Shown: positions 17,217 to 25,844 of the stretch, one piece after another
Layout of the letters: each line of letters begins with the position of its first letter
How positions within the stretch are numbered: the first letter of the stretch is position 1
Assembly (NCBI GenBank): GCA_045587065.1
Contig: JAZNBQ010000044.1
Location: 1-59,320 of the forward strand
Source of the DNA: SFWF01 sp045587065
GTDB taxonomy: Bacteria > Bacillota > Clostridia > Oscillospirales > Acutalibacteraceae
Direction: 5' to 3'
DNA length: 59,320 nt
Notes under the pieces: model-generated
Told to the model about the DNA's origin: nothing
What the model saw: the letters and a program-made list of their open reading frames with translations, nothing else
Database searches by the model: none
Made by a program: the position numbers and the translations under genes

Positions 17217-18329
17217 GTGAAATATCTTGCTTTTTACGACACGGATAGCAACAAAGCAGAGAACAGAAAGTATGTATTGGCTGCTACAAATAAGTTAAGC
17301 TATATGTTTGAAGCTATGCATAAAGCGGACCTGGATTTTGAAGTAATATCTGCAAGCGGAACTCTTAATAAGGGACCGGTTAGTTCCAAAAAAGCAACTC
17401 TTTTTGAGGGTGTAAGCCTTTGGCTGCCTGCTTCCTTAGGTGTTTGTTGGAAGCCTTTGTGTGTGTTGGAGCGCACATTTATTAAAACGCAATTGCTTAT
17501 AAAACTTCTAAAAATGAAAAAAGGTGAAACCCTTGTTGTATATCATTCGCTTTATTATATGAACCTTGTTAAGTTAATAAAACGGATAAAGAATATCAGG
17601 CTTGTATTAGAGGTTGAAGAAATATACGGTGATGTAATAGAAAAAGATAAGGTTTCAAAAAAAGAGTATGACTTTTGTAAGCTTGCCGATGCGTATATTT
17701 TTCCAACAGCATTGCTTGATGAAAAAATCAATACTGAAAAGAAACCCAGCGTTATAATTCACGGAACTTATAGAGTAGAGGAAATCCTTGCAGACAAATT
17801 CAGTGACGGAAAAACACATATAGTATATGCAGGCACCCTTGACCCCAGAAAGGGCGGAACGGTGGCAGTAGCAACAGGCGAGTTTCTGGACCGAGGATAC
17901 CATATTCATATATTAGGGTTTGGAAACGAAAGCGATAAAGAAACGTTGTTAAAAGAAATTCAAAGAGTTTCAAAACTCTCTGAATGCAAAGTAACGTTTG
18001 ATGGTCTTTTATCGGGCGAGGACTATATTAGGTTTATTCAAAGTTGTCATATTGGGCTAAGCCCCCAAAATCCAAATGCAAAATTCAATGGCACTTCTTT
18101 TCCTTCAAAAATACTTTCATATATGGCAAATGGGTTAAGAGTAGTAAGCGTAAGAATCCCTGCGATAGAAACCTCAGCAATCGGCAAATATATATGTTAT
18201 TATGATGAACAGACTCCGGAGAAAATTGCAGAAGCAATAAAAGCACATAAAAACAATGATTTAAGATTTATAATAAGCAAGCTCGACCAAGATTTTCAAA
18301 AAGATGTGAAAAATATGCTAAAAGATTAA
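17217..18329 (+). CDS. Glycosyltransferase (GT-B, family 4-like)
   Basis: A 370-aa GT-B transferase. The C-terminal nucleotide-sugar domain is recognisable: HIVYAGTLDPRKGGTVAVATGEF, YHIHILGFGNE, VTFDGLLSGEDYIRFIQSCHIGLSPQ, and FPSKILSYMANGLRVVS in place of the EX7E loop. It starts with GTG, behind AAAGGAAA. It ends the first compact block of the cluster: a 212-bp gap follows, the largest inside the polysaccharide region. Specificity unknown. Confidence 0.82.
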   Translation: MKYLAFYDTDSNKAENRKYVLAATNKLSYMFEAMHKADLDFEVISASGTLNKGPVSSKKATLFEGVSLWLPASLGVCWKPLCVLERTFIKTQLLIKLLKMKKGETLVVYHSLYYMNLVKLIKRIKNIRLVLEVEEIYGDVIEKDKVSKKEYDFCKLADAYIFPTALLDEKINTEKKPSVIIHGTYRVEEILADKFSDGKTHIVYAGTLDPRKGGTVAVATGEFLDRGYHIHILGFGNESDKETLLKEIQRVSKLSECKVTFDGLLSGEDYIRFIQSCHIGLSPQNPNAKFNGTSFPSKILSYMANGLRVVSVRIPAIETSAIGKYICYYDEQTPEKIAEAIKAHKNNDLRFIISKLDQDFQKDVKNMLKD

Positions 18330-18541
18330 TGCATAAAATTTAGTATAATAATGCCAGAATTTTCACTATAGAAACAATAGTTGCAAGTGAGCATTCGTGT
18401 TACTATGAAGAAGAATCTTGTAAAAATAGCCGAAGCGACAGAACACATCAATATTATCGAGAATTATCATAGTAGAATTATAATTTTAGGGCCAGACAAA
18501 AAAGTTCGTTCAAAACATTAATGAAATATTAGGAGAAGAGA
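18330..18541 (+). other. 212-bp gap inside the polysaccharide cluster, possible gene remnant
   Basis: A TATAAT-like box at 18344-18349 lacks a good -35. A 38-codon ATG frame (18405-18521) and an overlapping frame on the same strand both run through it, neither with a ribosome binding site. I recognise neither product. It could be the scar of a deleted gene where two cluster segments were joined. No terminator hairpin is seen, so transcription probably continues. Confidence 0.4.
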
Positions 18542-19705
18542 ATGAAAAAAATCGGTTTAATTACTCACTATGGAGAAAATTACGGTGGTATGCTTCAAGC
18601 ATATGCGTTACAGAGGTGTGTAAAAGAGGAAGGATATGATTGTCATATAATTTCCAATGATTTTCTGTATCAAAAAGCACCTGTAAGCAAAATTAAACGT
18701 TTAAAAAACAAACTGAAAAAGATTATTAAAAACCCAATTAGTTCTGTTAAAAGAAGCAGGGCAATGCACTTGTATGATGAAGAAAAAAAACTTAGAAGTG
18801 CAAGGTTTAGGGAGTTTGCTTCTAAAAATTTAGTTGTTGACCAAACCGGTTATACTTGTTATGAGCAATATGTGGAGGCACCACCTGAGTATGACGTTTA
18901 TCTTTGCGGCAGCGACCAAATATGGAATCCTAACCTGTATAATAAAAATGGTTTTTGCTTTGCCGGATTTGCGCCTGAAGAATCTGTAAAAATATCTTAC
19001 GCTTCCAGCTTAGGAGTTTCATCTGTTACCGAGCAACAAGCAGCCTTTATGAAGCCTTATCTTCAAAGATTGGATGTAATTTCTACCAGAGAAAGCGAAG
19101 GTTCAAAAATAGTTGAGGATTTGACCGGCAAACCGGTACGAACAGTCTTGGACCCAACGCTTCTTCTTAATGCAGAGCAGTGGGATGATGTGGCGGCAAA
19201 GCCGTTAATAAATCAACCATACGTTTTTTGTTATCTGTTTGGCGAAAGAGATTATATAGCAAGAGTAAAAAAGCAAATAAAAGAACTTACCGGTATGGAG
19301 ACGGTTTGTCTGCCGTATGTTGCACGCGAGATGGCGGGTGACGATGTAAAGATATTTGATGCGGGTCCGGCAGAATTTGTGAGTCTTATAAAAAACGCTG
19401 CACTTGTTGTTACAGACTCTTTTCATGCGACCGCGTTTTCAGTTAACCTTAAAACACCATTTATTTCTTTGTGTCGTTTTTCAAAAAATGATGCAATAAG
19501 CATGAATTCCCGTATGACAACAATTCTTGGAACAGTAGGTTTAATGGACAGACTTATAGATGAAGAAGACGAGATAACAAAAGATATGCTTTTTAATATC
19601 GATTTTGAAAAGGCTCATGAATTGTTAAGAGCAAGAAGAGAAGAGGATATTGACTTTCTTAAAAACGCTATTGAGTATGAGCGAAAGAAAGAGAATAAAA
19701 ACTAA
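18542..19705 (+). CDS. Polysaccharide pyruvyltransferase-family protein
   Basis: A 387-aa protein of the polysaccharide pyruvyltransferase family (PF04230), which transfers pyruvate from phosphoenolpyruvate to form ketals on sugars. The start IGLITHYGENYGGMLQAYAL, the central VYLCGSDQIWNP, SYASSLG, and the C-terminal VTDSFHATAFSVNLKTPFISL with the family histidine are all present. AGGAGAAGAG precedes the ATG. It sits next to the Fe-S protein with which this subgroup is usually paired. Pyruvyl transfer itself is inferred; some members in such pairs may use other donors. Confidence 0.86.
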   Translation: MKKIGLITHYGENYGGMLQAYALQRCVKEEGYDCHIISNDFLYQKAPVSKIKRLKNKLKKIIKNPISSVKRSRAMHLYDEEKKLRSARFREFASKNLVVDQTGYTCYEQYVEAPPEYDVYLCGSDQIWNPNLYNKNGFCFAGFAPEESVKISYASSLGVSSVTEQQAAFMKPYLQRLDVISTRESEGSKIVEDLTGKPVRTVLDPTLLLNAEQWDDVAAKPLINQPYVFCYLFGERDYIARVKKQIKELTGMETVCLPYVAREMAGDDVKIFDAGPAEFVSLIKNAALVVTDSFHATAFSVNLKTPFISLCRFSKNDAISMNSRMTTILGTVGLMDRLIDEEDEITKDMLFNIDFEKAHELLRARREEDIDFLKNAIEYERKKENKN

Positions 19706-19739
19706 TTATTCAAATTTAAATTAATATTAGGGGTGTTTT

Positions 19740-20903
19740 ATGCAGGTTTGTGATAATTCGTTATGTACGGGTTGTGGGGTTTGTGCAGATGCCTGTCCTA
19801 CAGGTTGCATAAATATCGAATATGATAACAACGGCTTTCTACAAAGTTATGTGGATGATGATAAGTGCATCGGCTGTAATAAATGCAAAAAGGTTTGTTC
19901 CGCGCTTAACCCTAATATTAATAACCAAATTTCTAGGGCATATAAGATAAGAAGAAATGACAATGAGGCGATTATCGATAGTACATCAGGCGGTGTTGCA
20001 GCATTAATTTCTGAATATATCATAAGCAACGGAGGAGTAGTTGTTGGCTGCGGCTTCGATGATAACCTTGTGCTTAAACATAGTGTTGCTGAAAACCCAT
20101 TAGAATTAGAAACTTTCAAAGGTTCTAAATATGTTCAAAGCAAAACGAGGGGAATTTATCGTGAAGTTAAAGATTTGCTAAAGCTTGAGAAAACGGTTTT
20201 ATTTATTGGAACTCCATGCCAAACCTCAGCGTTGCAGAATTTTTTAGGACAGAATTATGATAATCTATATATTATTGATTTGGTTTGTCACGGAGTTTCT
20301 TCTCAAAAAGCGCTGGATAAGTATATTGAATATATTGAGCACAAGACAAATGAAAGGATAATATCAGTTAAATTTAGAAATAAAGATAACGGATATAAGA
20401 ACTGTGCAAAAAACGAACTTCAATTCATATATAAAGACGGAGCTTATAGTGTGCCGTACGATAGCGGCATTGTTCTTTGGTTTGCGTCAAGCCTAAGTAT
20501 TAGAGAAAGCTGTTATAAATGCAATTTTGTAAGCACAAAGCGCAGCTCGGATTTAACACTTGCAGATTATAACGGTGATGACTTTTCCAAGGAAGATACT
20601 TTGTTTGGGGTTTCAACCGTTTTTGTAAATAGTGATAAAGGTCGTCAGTTGTTAAGCAAAATTAAAGACAGTGCTAAAATAGAAGAAAAAAATATGGACT
20701 CTTGTATTAATCGATGCACCAGGCTATATAAGTATTCCGATAGACCAAGTGTAAGAAATAAGTTTTTTGCTGATTTAAACAAAAAAGACGTATATCAATT
20801 ATCTAAAATATATTCGTTGAGAAAAATATTGCCTTGTAAGGTGGTTCTTTATATTAGAGCAATTGAAAAAAGAATTTCAAGAATATTGAACAGAAAAAGG
20901 TAG
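19740..20903 (+). CDS. Ferredoxin-type/F420 hydrogenase beta-subunit-like protein
   Basis: A 387-aa iron-sulfur protein. Two 4Fe-4S motifs open it (CTGCGVCADACP at residues about 9-20; CIGCNKCKKVC near 43-53), followed by the coenzyme F420 hydrogenase/dehydrogenase beta-subunit N- and C-terminal domains (VGCGFDDNLVLKHSVAE, FIGTPCQTSALQNFL, LVCHGVSS, and a second cysteine set SCYKCNF). It is adjacent to the pyruvyltransferase-like gene, the usual pairing in capsule loci of anaerobes. The redox reaction in polysaccharide synthesis is unknown. It probably needs reduced ferredoxin or flavin; no F420 genes are in the window. Confidence 0.88.
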   Translation: MQVCDNSLCTGCGVCADACPTGCINIEYDNNGFLQSYVDDDKCIGCNKCKKVCSALNPNINNQISRAYKIRRNDNEAIIDSTSGGVAALISEYIISNGGVVVGCGFDDNLVLKHSVAENPLELETFKGSKYVQSKTRGIYREVKDLLKLEKTVLFIGTPCQTSALQNFLGQNYDNLYIIDLVCHGVSSQKALDKYIEYIEHKTNERIISVKFRNKDNGYKNCAKNELQFIYKDGAYSVPYDSGIVLWFASSLSIRESCYKCNFVSTKRSSDLTLADYNGDDFSKEDTLFGVSTVFVNSDKGRQLLSKIKDSAKIEEKNMDSCINRCTRLYKYSDRPSVRNKFFADLNKKDVYQLSKIYSLRKILPCKVVLYIRAIEKRISRILNRKR

Positions 20904-20907
20904 GTAT

Positions 20908-22437
20908 ATGAGTAATTCTTCAAAACAAATTAAAACTGGGGCGATAATGTCATATATTGCGATAGCCTTTAATATGCTGTCGGGATTAATATATACACCT
21001 TGGATGATAAAACAAATCGGGCAAGAAAATTACGGTCTTTATACTCTTGCAACATCGCTTATAACCCTTTTCGTAATGGATTTTGGAATGAGCGCAGCTG
21101 TTACACGTTTTGTTTCAAAATATAACGCCGAAGGCAAGCAGGAGAAGGTAAACAATTTTTTAGGTATTGTTTATAAGCTTTATCTTGCTATTGATGCCAT
21201 TATTTTTGTGGTATTAATTGTAGCAGGTTGTTTTACCGGTACAATATATGAGAATTTAACGGCATCCGAGCTTGAAACCTTTAAGGTGCTATACGTAATT
21301 GTAGGTTTGTTTACGGTTGTTTCCTTCCCCTTTACAAATCTTAATGGTATACTTACCGCATACGAACAATTTGTTGGTCTTAAAATTGCAGACCTGTTTC
21401 ATAAGGCTTTTATAATTGTTGCTATGGTAATAGCTCTGCTTTTGGGTTATGGCGTTTATGCTCTTGTTGTCGTAAATGCGCTTTCAGGACTTCTTACCAT
21501 TGCAATTAAGTTAGTAATAATAAAGAAGAAAACAAAGGTAAAAGTTAATTTTAAATATAAGGACAAAGGACTGCTTAAAGAAATTTTTGGGTTTTCTGTA
21601 TGGGTTATGATTGGTAGCCTTGCACAAAGACTTGTTTTTAATATTACTCCATCAATAATTGCCGCGGTTTCCACAACAGGAACTGTAGGAATTGCAATTT
21701 TCAGTATGAGCCAGACAATAGAAGGTTATATCTACACCTTCGCAACGGCAACTAACGGCATGTTTATGCCGAGAATTTCAAAAATATTGCATAACGGAAA
21801 GAAAGATACTGAACTGATGTCTCTGCTGGTTAAGGTAGGCCGAATACAATGTCTTATAATAGGACTTTTAGTTGCTGGTTTTATAGCTGTTGGTCGTTCT
21901 TTTATTGTTGATATTTGGCATAGACCCGAATTCGCAGAGAGTTATATATGTGCAGTGCTTTTGATAATTCCGTGCTTCTTTGACTTGCCGATGCAAATTG
22001 CTAACACCACCCTTGTTGTTGAAAATAAAATAAAATTGCGTTCATATGTATTCGTAATAACAGGCATTATAAATATTGCGCTTTCATTTGTTTTGTCAAA
22101 GCATTTAGGGGCGCTTGGTGCATCAATATCTATATTTATAGCACAAATAATAAGACCTATACTTATGGCAATGATAAACCATAAAGTTTTGAAGATTAAT
22201 ATGTTCAAATTTGTTAAAGAAACCTTTATTAAACTTATGCCACCGATGTTATTGGCAATGTTAATAGGTCTTGCGCTTGAACATTTTAATCCCCTTGCAC
22301 ACGGCGTTTTGCGTTTTGCCATAAACTCTCTTGTTTTTGTAACTGCGTTTATCGCTTTTGTAATGTTTAAACTTAATGATTATGAGAAAAATCTATTTTT
22401 CGGGAAACTGAAAAAACTTGTAAAAAAAAGTATATAA
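20908..22437 (+). CDS. Wzx-type repeat-unit flippase
   Basis: A 509-aa membrane protein with about 12-14 transmembrane segments, of the oligosaccharide flippase (MOP superfamily) type. The opening GAIMSYIAIAFNMLSGLIYTPWMIKQIGQENYGLYTLATSLI is characteristic of Wzx/RfbX-like exporters, as is FGMSAAVTRFVSKYNAEG. It should move the undecaprenyl-linked repeat unit outward for the EpsG-type polymerase. AGGTAGGT precedes the ATG, 4 bp after the previous stop. Confidence 0.9.
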   Translation: MSNSSKQIKTGAIMSYIAIAFNMLSGLIYTPWMIKQIGQENYGLYTLATSLITLFVMDFGMSAAVTRFVSKYNAEGKQEKVNNFLGIVYKLYLAIDAIIFVVLIVAGCFTGTIYENLTASELETFKVLYVIVGLFTVVSFPFTNLNGILTAYEQFVGLKIADLFHKAFIIVAMVIALLLGYGVYALVVVNALSGLLTIAIKLVIIKKKTKVKVNFKYKDKGLLKEIFGFSVWVMIGSLAQRLVFNITPSIIAAVSTTGTVGIAIFSMSQTIEGYIYTFATATNGMFMPRISKILHNGKKDTELMSLLVKVGRIQCLIIGLLVAGFIAVGRSFIVDIWHRPEFAESYICAVLLIIPCFFDLPMQIANTTLVVENKIKLRSYVFVITGIINIALSFVLSKHLGALGASISIFIAQIIRPILMAMINHKVLKINMFKFVKETFIKLMPPMLLAMLIGLALEHFNPLAHGVLRFAINSLVFVTAFIAFVMFKLNDYEKNLFFGKLKKLVKKSI

Positions 22438-22450
22438 AGGAGACGAAAAC

Positions 22451-23497
22451 ATGTCACTTTTTAAAGGAAAGACTTTGCTTATTACCGGTGGTACCGGTTC
22501 TTTCGGCAACGCGGTATTAAACCGATTTTTAACTACCGATATTGGAGAAATCCGTGTTTTTTCCCGAGATGAGAAAAAACAGGACGATATGCGTCACGAA
22601 TATCAGTCCAAGTACCCAAAATACTCTGATAAAATTAAATTTTACATCGGAGACGTAAGAGATTTACAGAGCGTAAAATCTGCTATGTACGGGGTGGACT
22701 ATATTTTCCACGCTGCCGCTTTAAAACAGGTTCCTTCCTGCGAGTTCTTCCCAATGGAAGCGGTAAGAACCAACGTTATCGGTACCGACAACGTGTTAAC
22801 TGCGGCTATTGAAGCAGGGGTTAAAAACGTTGTTTGCCTTTCTACCGACAAGGCGGCATACCCTGTTAACGCTATGGGAATTTCCAAGGCTATGGAAGAA
22901 AGAGTGTCTGTTGCCAAGGCTCGCACAGTAGATCCCAAGGCAACTAAAATTTGTTGTACACGTTACGGCAACGTTATGTGCAGCCGCGGTTCTGTAATTC
23001 CTCTTTGGATTGAACAAATAAGAAAAGGACAACCCATAACCATTACCGAGCCTACTATGACAAGATTTATAATGAGTCTTGACGAGGCAGTTGACCTTGT
23101 GCTCTTTGCCTTTGAAAAGGGTGTTAGCGGAGATATTTTAGTTCAAAAAGCACCTGCTTGTACCATTGAAACACAGGCCAAAGCAGTTTTAGAGCTTTTT
23201 GACAAAGAAAGAAGAAGCGAAATTAAGATTATCGGCATTCGCCATGGTGAAAAAATGTATGAGACTCTTCTTACCAACGAGGAATGTGCAAATGCTATCG
23301 ATTTAGGCAATTTCTATCGTGTTCCTTGTGATAAGAGAGACCTAAATTACGACAACTACTTTACCAACGGCGACAAAGACCGTAATCCTTTAACCGAGTT
23401 CAATTCTAACAATACAGACCTTTTAGACGTGGAGCAGGTTAAGGAAAAATTGTTGCAACTTTCTTACATAAGAGAAGAATTAGCAAAAGAGGAATAG
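22451..23497 (+). CDS. capE: CapE-type UDP-GlcNAc 4,6-dehydratase/5-epimerase
   Basis: First enzyme of UDP-N-acetyl-L-fucosamine synthesis: 4,6-dehydration with C5 epimerisation of UDP-GlcNAc. The 348-aa protein has the NAD motif ITGGTGSFGNAVLNRF, FSRDEKKQDDMRHEY, HAAALKQVPSCEFFPMEA, and STDKAAYPVNAMGISKAMEE, where the SDR catalytic Tyr is replaced by Met (MxxxK), as known in CapE/FlaA1 proteins. The C-terminal segment HGEKMYETLLTNEE is the CapE-specific tail. AAAGGAGA precedes the ATG. It is immediately followed by capF. Confidence 0.93.
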   Translation: MSLFKGKTLLITGGTGSFGNAVLNRFLTTDIGEIRVFSRDEKKQDDMRHEYQSKYPKYSDKIKFYIGDVRDLQSVKSAMYGVDYIFHAAALKQVPSCEFFPMEAVRTNVIGTDNVLTAAIEAGVKNVVCLSTDKAAYPVNAMGISKAMEERVSVAKARTVDPKATKICCTRYGNVMCSRGSVIPLWIEQIRKGQPITITEPTMTRFIMSLDEAVDLVLFAFEKGVSGDILVQKAPACTIETQAKAVLELFDKERRSEIKIIGIRHGEKMYETLLTNEECANAIDLGNFYRVPCDKRDLNYDNYFTNGDKDRNPLTEFNSNNTDLLDVEQVKEKLLQLSYIREELAKEE

Positions 23498-23498
23498 T

Positions 23499-24647
23499 AT
23501 GAAAATTTTAGTTACCGGAGCAAAAGGCTTTGTTGGAAAAAATCTTGTCGCTTCTCTTAACAATTTAAAAGAGGGCAAGGACAGAACACGCCCAGACCTT
23601 AGAATTGATGAGGTTTTTGAGTTTGACCTTGACACTTCAAAGGAACTTTTAGAGGAATATGCGAAAAAGGCGGACTTTGTCTTTAATCTTGCAGGGGTAA
23701 ACCGCCCCAAAGAGACGTCTGATTTTATGGAGGGCAATTTTGGTTTTGCAGACAGCCTTTTAGGGCTTTTAAAAAAGCATAACAATACCTGTCCTGTAAT
23801 GATTAGTTCTTCTATTCAGGCCTCTCTTGATAATGACTACGGCAAGTCTAAAAAAGCAGGAGAAGACCTTTTGTTTCAGTACGGCAAAGATACAGGCGCC
23901 AAGGTTTTAGTTTATCGTTTCCCAAATCTTTTTGGGAAATGGTGCAGACCAAATTATAATAGCGCCGTTGCTACCTTTTGTAACAACATTGCAAATGATT
24001 TGCCCATTCAGGTAAATAATAGAGAAACCCTTTTAACCTTAGTTTACATAGACGACCTTGTAGAAGAGATGATAAACGCTCTTGAAAACAAAGAGACAAA
24101 AGAAGGAGATTTCTGTAAGGTTAAATGCGAACATAAGGTTACCTTGGGAGAAATTGTAGATTTGCTTTACTCTTTTAAAGAGCAACCAAGCACACTTATG
24201 ATGCCCCAAATTCCTAAAAATTCTTTTGCTAAAAAGCTATATTCTACATATCTTTCATATCTTCCAAAGGAAAAAATATCTTTTCCTTTAAAAATGAACG
24301 TAGATAGTCGCGGAAGTTTTACCGAGCTTTTAAAAACAAAAAACTGCGGACAGTTTTCGGTTAATATTTCAAAGCCATCTATCACTAAAGGAGAACACTG
24401 GCATCATACAAAGTGGGAGTTTTTTATAGTGGTTTCCGGCCACGGCCTTATTAAACTTCGCAAAATTGGAAGCGACGAGGTTATAGAATTCGAGGTTTCG
24501 GGAGAAAAAATCGAGGCGATACATATGCTTCCAGGTTACACCCATAACATTATTAACCTTTCAGATACCCAGGATTTAGTAACTGTAATGTGGGCTAACG
24601 AAGAGTTTGACCCAAGCAAACCTGATACGTTTTTTGAAACTGTTTAA
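23499..24647 (+). CDS. capF: CapF-type bifunctional reductase/cupin
   Basis: Second UDP-FucNAc enzyme. It has an N-terminal SDR domain (LVTGAKGFVGKNL at residues 4-16; NLAGVNRP; YGKSKKAGED with YxxxK) and a C-terminal cupin domain from about residue 260 (MNVDSRGSFTELL, KGEHWHHTKWEFFIVVSG with metal-binding His and Glu, LPGYTHNI). Total 382 aa, close to the 369 aa of the described CapF. In the known enzyme the cupin epimerises C3 and the SDR reduces C4. It starts 1 bp after the capE stop. Confidence 0.93.
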   Translation: MKILVTGAKGFVGKNLVASLNNLKEGKDRTRPDLRIDEVFEFDLDTSKELLEEYAKKADFVFNLAGVNRPKETSDFMEGNFGFADSLLGLLKKHNNTCPVMISSSIQASLDNDYGKSKKAGEDLLFQYGKDTGAKVLVYRFPNLFGKWCRPNYNSAVATFCNNIANDLPIQVNNRETLLTLVYIDDLVEEMINALENKETKEGDFCKVKCEHKVTLGEIVDLLYSFKEQPSTLMMPQIPKNSFAKKLYSTYLSYLPKEKISFPLKMNVDSRGSFTELLKTKNCGQFSVNISKPSITKGEHWHHTKWEFFIVVSGHGLIKLRKIGSDEVIEFEVSGEKIEAIHMLPGYTHNIINLSDTQDLVTVMWANEEFDPSKPDTFFETV

Positions 24648-24662
24648 GAGGAGCACAAATTA

Positions 24663-25844
24663 GTGACAACCGGACAACAAGCTTTATTAGAGCTTTTGAA
24701 TATCAGTGCAGGTAAGGAATCAAATTTTGACTTTTCTGCACTTTCCATAGAAGAGTGGCGTGCGGTTTATGCGGAGAGCTGTTACCATTCGGTGGTAATA
24801 AGCGCATTTGACGGTACAGAAAACATTTCTGAAACGCCTGAGCTCATAAAGAACAAGTGGCTTTTTGACGTAGGACGCGCCATATGCCGTAATGAAAAAA
24901 TAAGAATTAACGGCAAATATCTTGATGAATTATTGTCGGAAAACGGCCTTAACTATATAATATTAAAAGGCTTTGCATCCGCATCGTATTATCAAGATCC
25001 TGATAAGCGTATGCTTGGAGACCTCGACTTTTTGGTAGCTTCAGAGCAGAGACAAGAGGTTGAGGAACTTCTTGTGAAAGAGGGCTTTAACAAAAGCCTG
25101 GAAGGACATTCTCACCACACTCTTTTTCAAAAAGAAGGTGCAGATTTTGAAATGCACCACAGAGTTGCGGGAATACCTGACGGAAAAGCAGGCAAGGTGT
25201 TTAGCGAGTTTTTTGCGGACGCTTTGTCAAAATTTATCGACGATGGTTTTCACAACCCCTTGCCTGAGATTCACGGTGCGGTAATTCTTCTACATACCAT
25301 CCATCATATGACTGTAGATGGCTTGGGTCTTAGACATTTATGCGATTTCGCATATTTTGTAGATAAAACTGCAAAGGAACCGTTTTGGGAGGAAAAATTA
25401 CTTCCTCTTTTCAAAGAGAGCGGAACGTTGTGTTTTGCCGCCGCAATAACCAAAACCTGCGCAAAATACTTAAAGACTGCCTGTCCTGATTGGGCAGAGG
25501 CGGTGCCGGATTCACTATGTGATGATATTATCTTTGATATAATGTCCCTTGGCACCTTCGGCAGAAAAAACGAAGAGCGCAGAGCCGCAGGAAGAATGAC
25601 GGTTAAAAGCGGTAAAAAGGGTAAGCTTGCTGCTATGCTTCACACCCTGCATAATACAATGCATACTACTTGTCCTATACTTGGCAAGGTTCCCATTTTG
25701 TATCCTTTTTGCTTTGTTTACAGAATAATTAAGTATCTTGTGCTTTCTGTTTTAGGCAAAAAGAAGTCTATTTTAAAAATTAGCGCAGAAGCCGATTCAC
25801 GCAATAAGATATATGATAAGTTACACATTTTTGAGGTGAAATAA
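24663..25844 (+). CDS. Nucleotidyltransferase-fold protein (PF14907 type)
   Basis: A 393-aa protein of the putative nucleotidyltransferase family often found in capsule, lantibiotic and spore-coat loci. The nucleotidyltransferase core is visible as LNYIILKGFASASYY and DKRMLGDLDFLVASEQ (DxD-like metal site at about residues 119-121), then EMHHRVAG. A helical C-terminal region follows with hydrophobic stretches near 345-365. It starts with GTG behind GAGGAG. It is inserted between capF and capG, which are normally adjacent. The substrate is not known; a sugar or phosphate-linked modification is a guess. Confidence 0.78.
   Translation: MTTGQQALLELLNISAGKESNFDFSALSIEEWRAVYAESCYHSVVISAFDGTENISETPELIKNKWLFDVGRAICRNEKIRINGKYLDELLSENGLNYIILKGFASASYYQDPDKRMLGDLDFLVASEQRQEVEELLVKEGFNKSLEGHSHHTLFQKEGADFEMHHRVAGIPDGKAGKVFSEFFADALSKFIDDGFHNPLPEIHGAVILLHTIHHMTVDGLGLRHLCDFAYFVDKTAKEPFWEEKLLPLFKESGTLCFAAAITKTCAKYLKTACPDWAEAVPDSLCDDIIFDIMSLGTFGRKNEERRAAGRMTVKSGKKGKLAAMLHTLHNTMHTTCPILGKVPILYPFCFVYRIIKYLVLSVLGKKKSILKISAEADSRNKIYDKLHIFEVK

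Noticed and set aside
18405..18521. 38-codon frame in the capsule cluster gap
   Set aside because: No ribosome binding site and a competing overlapping frame; kept only as a possible remnant.
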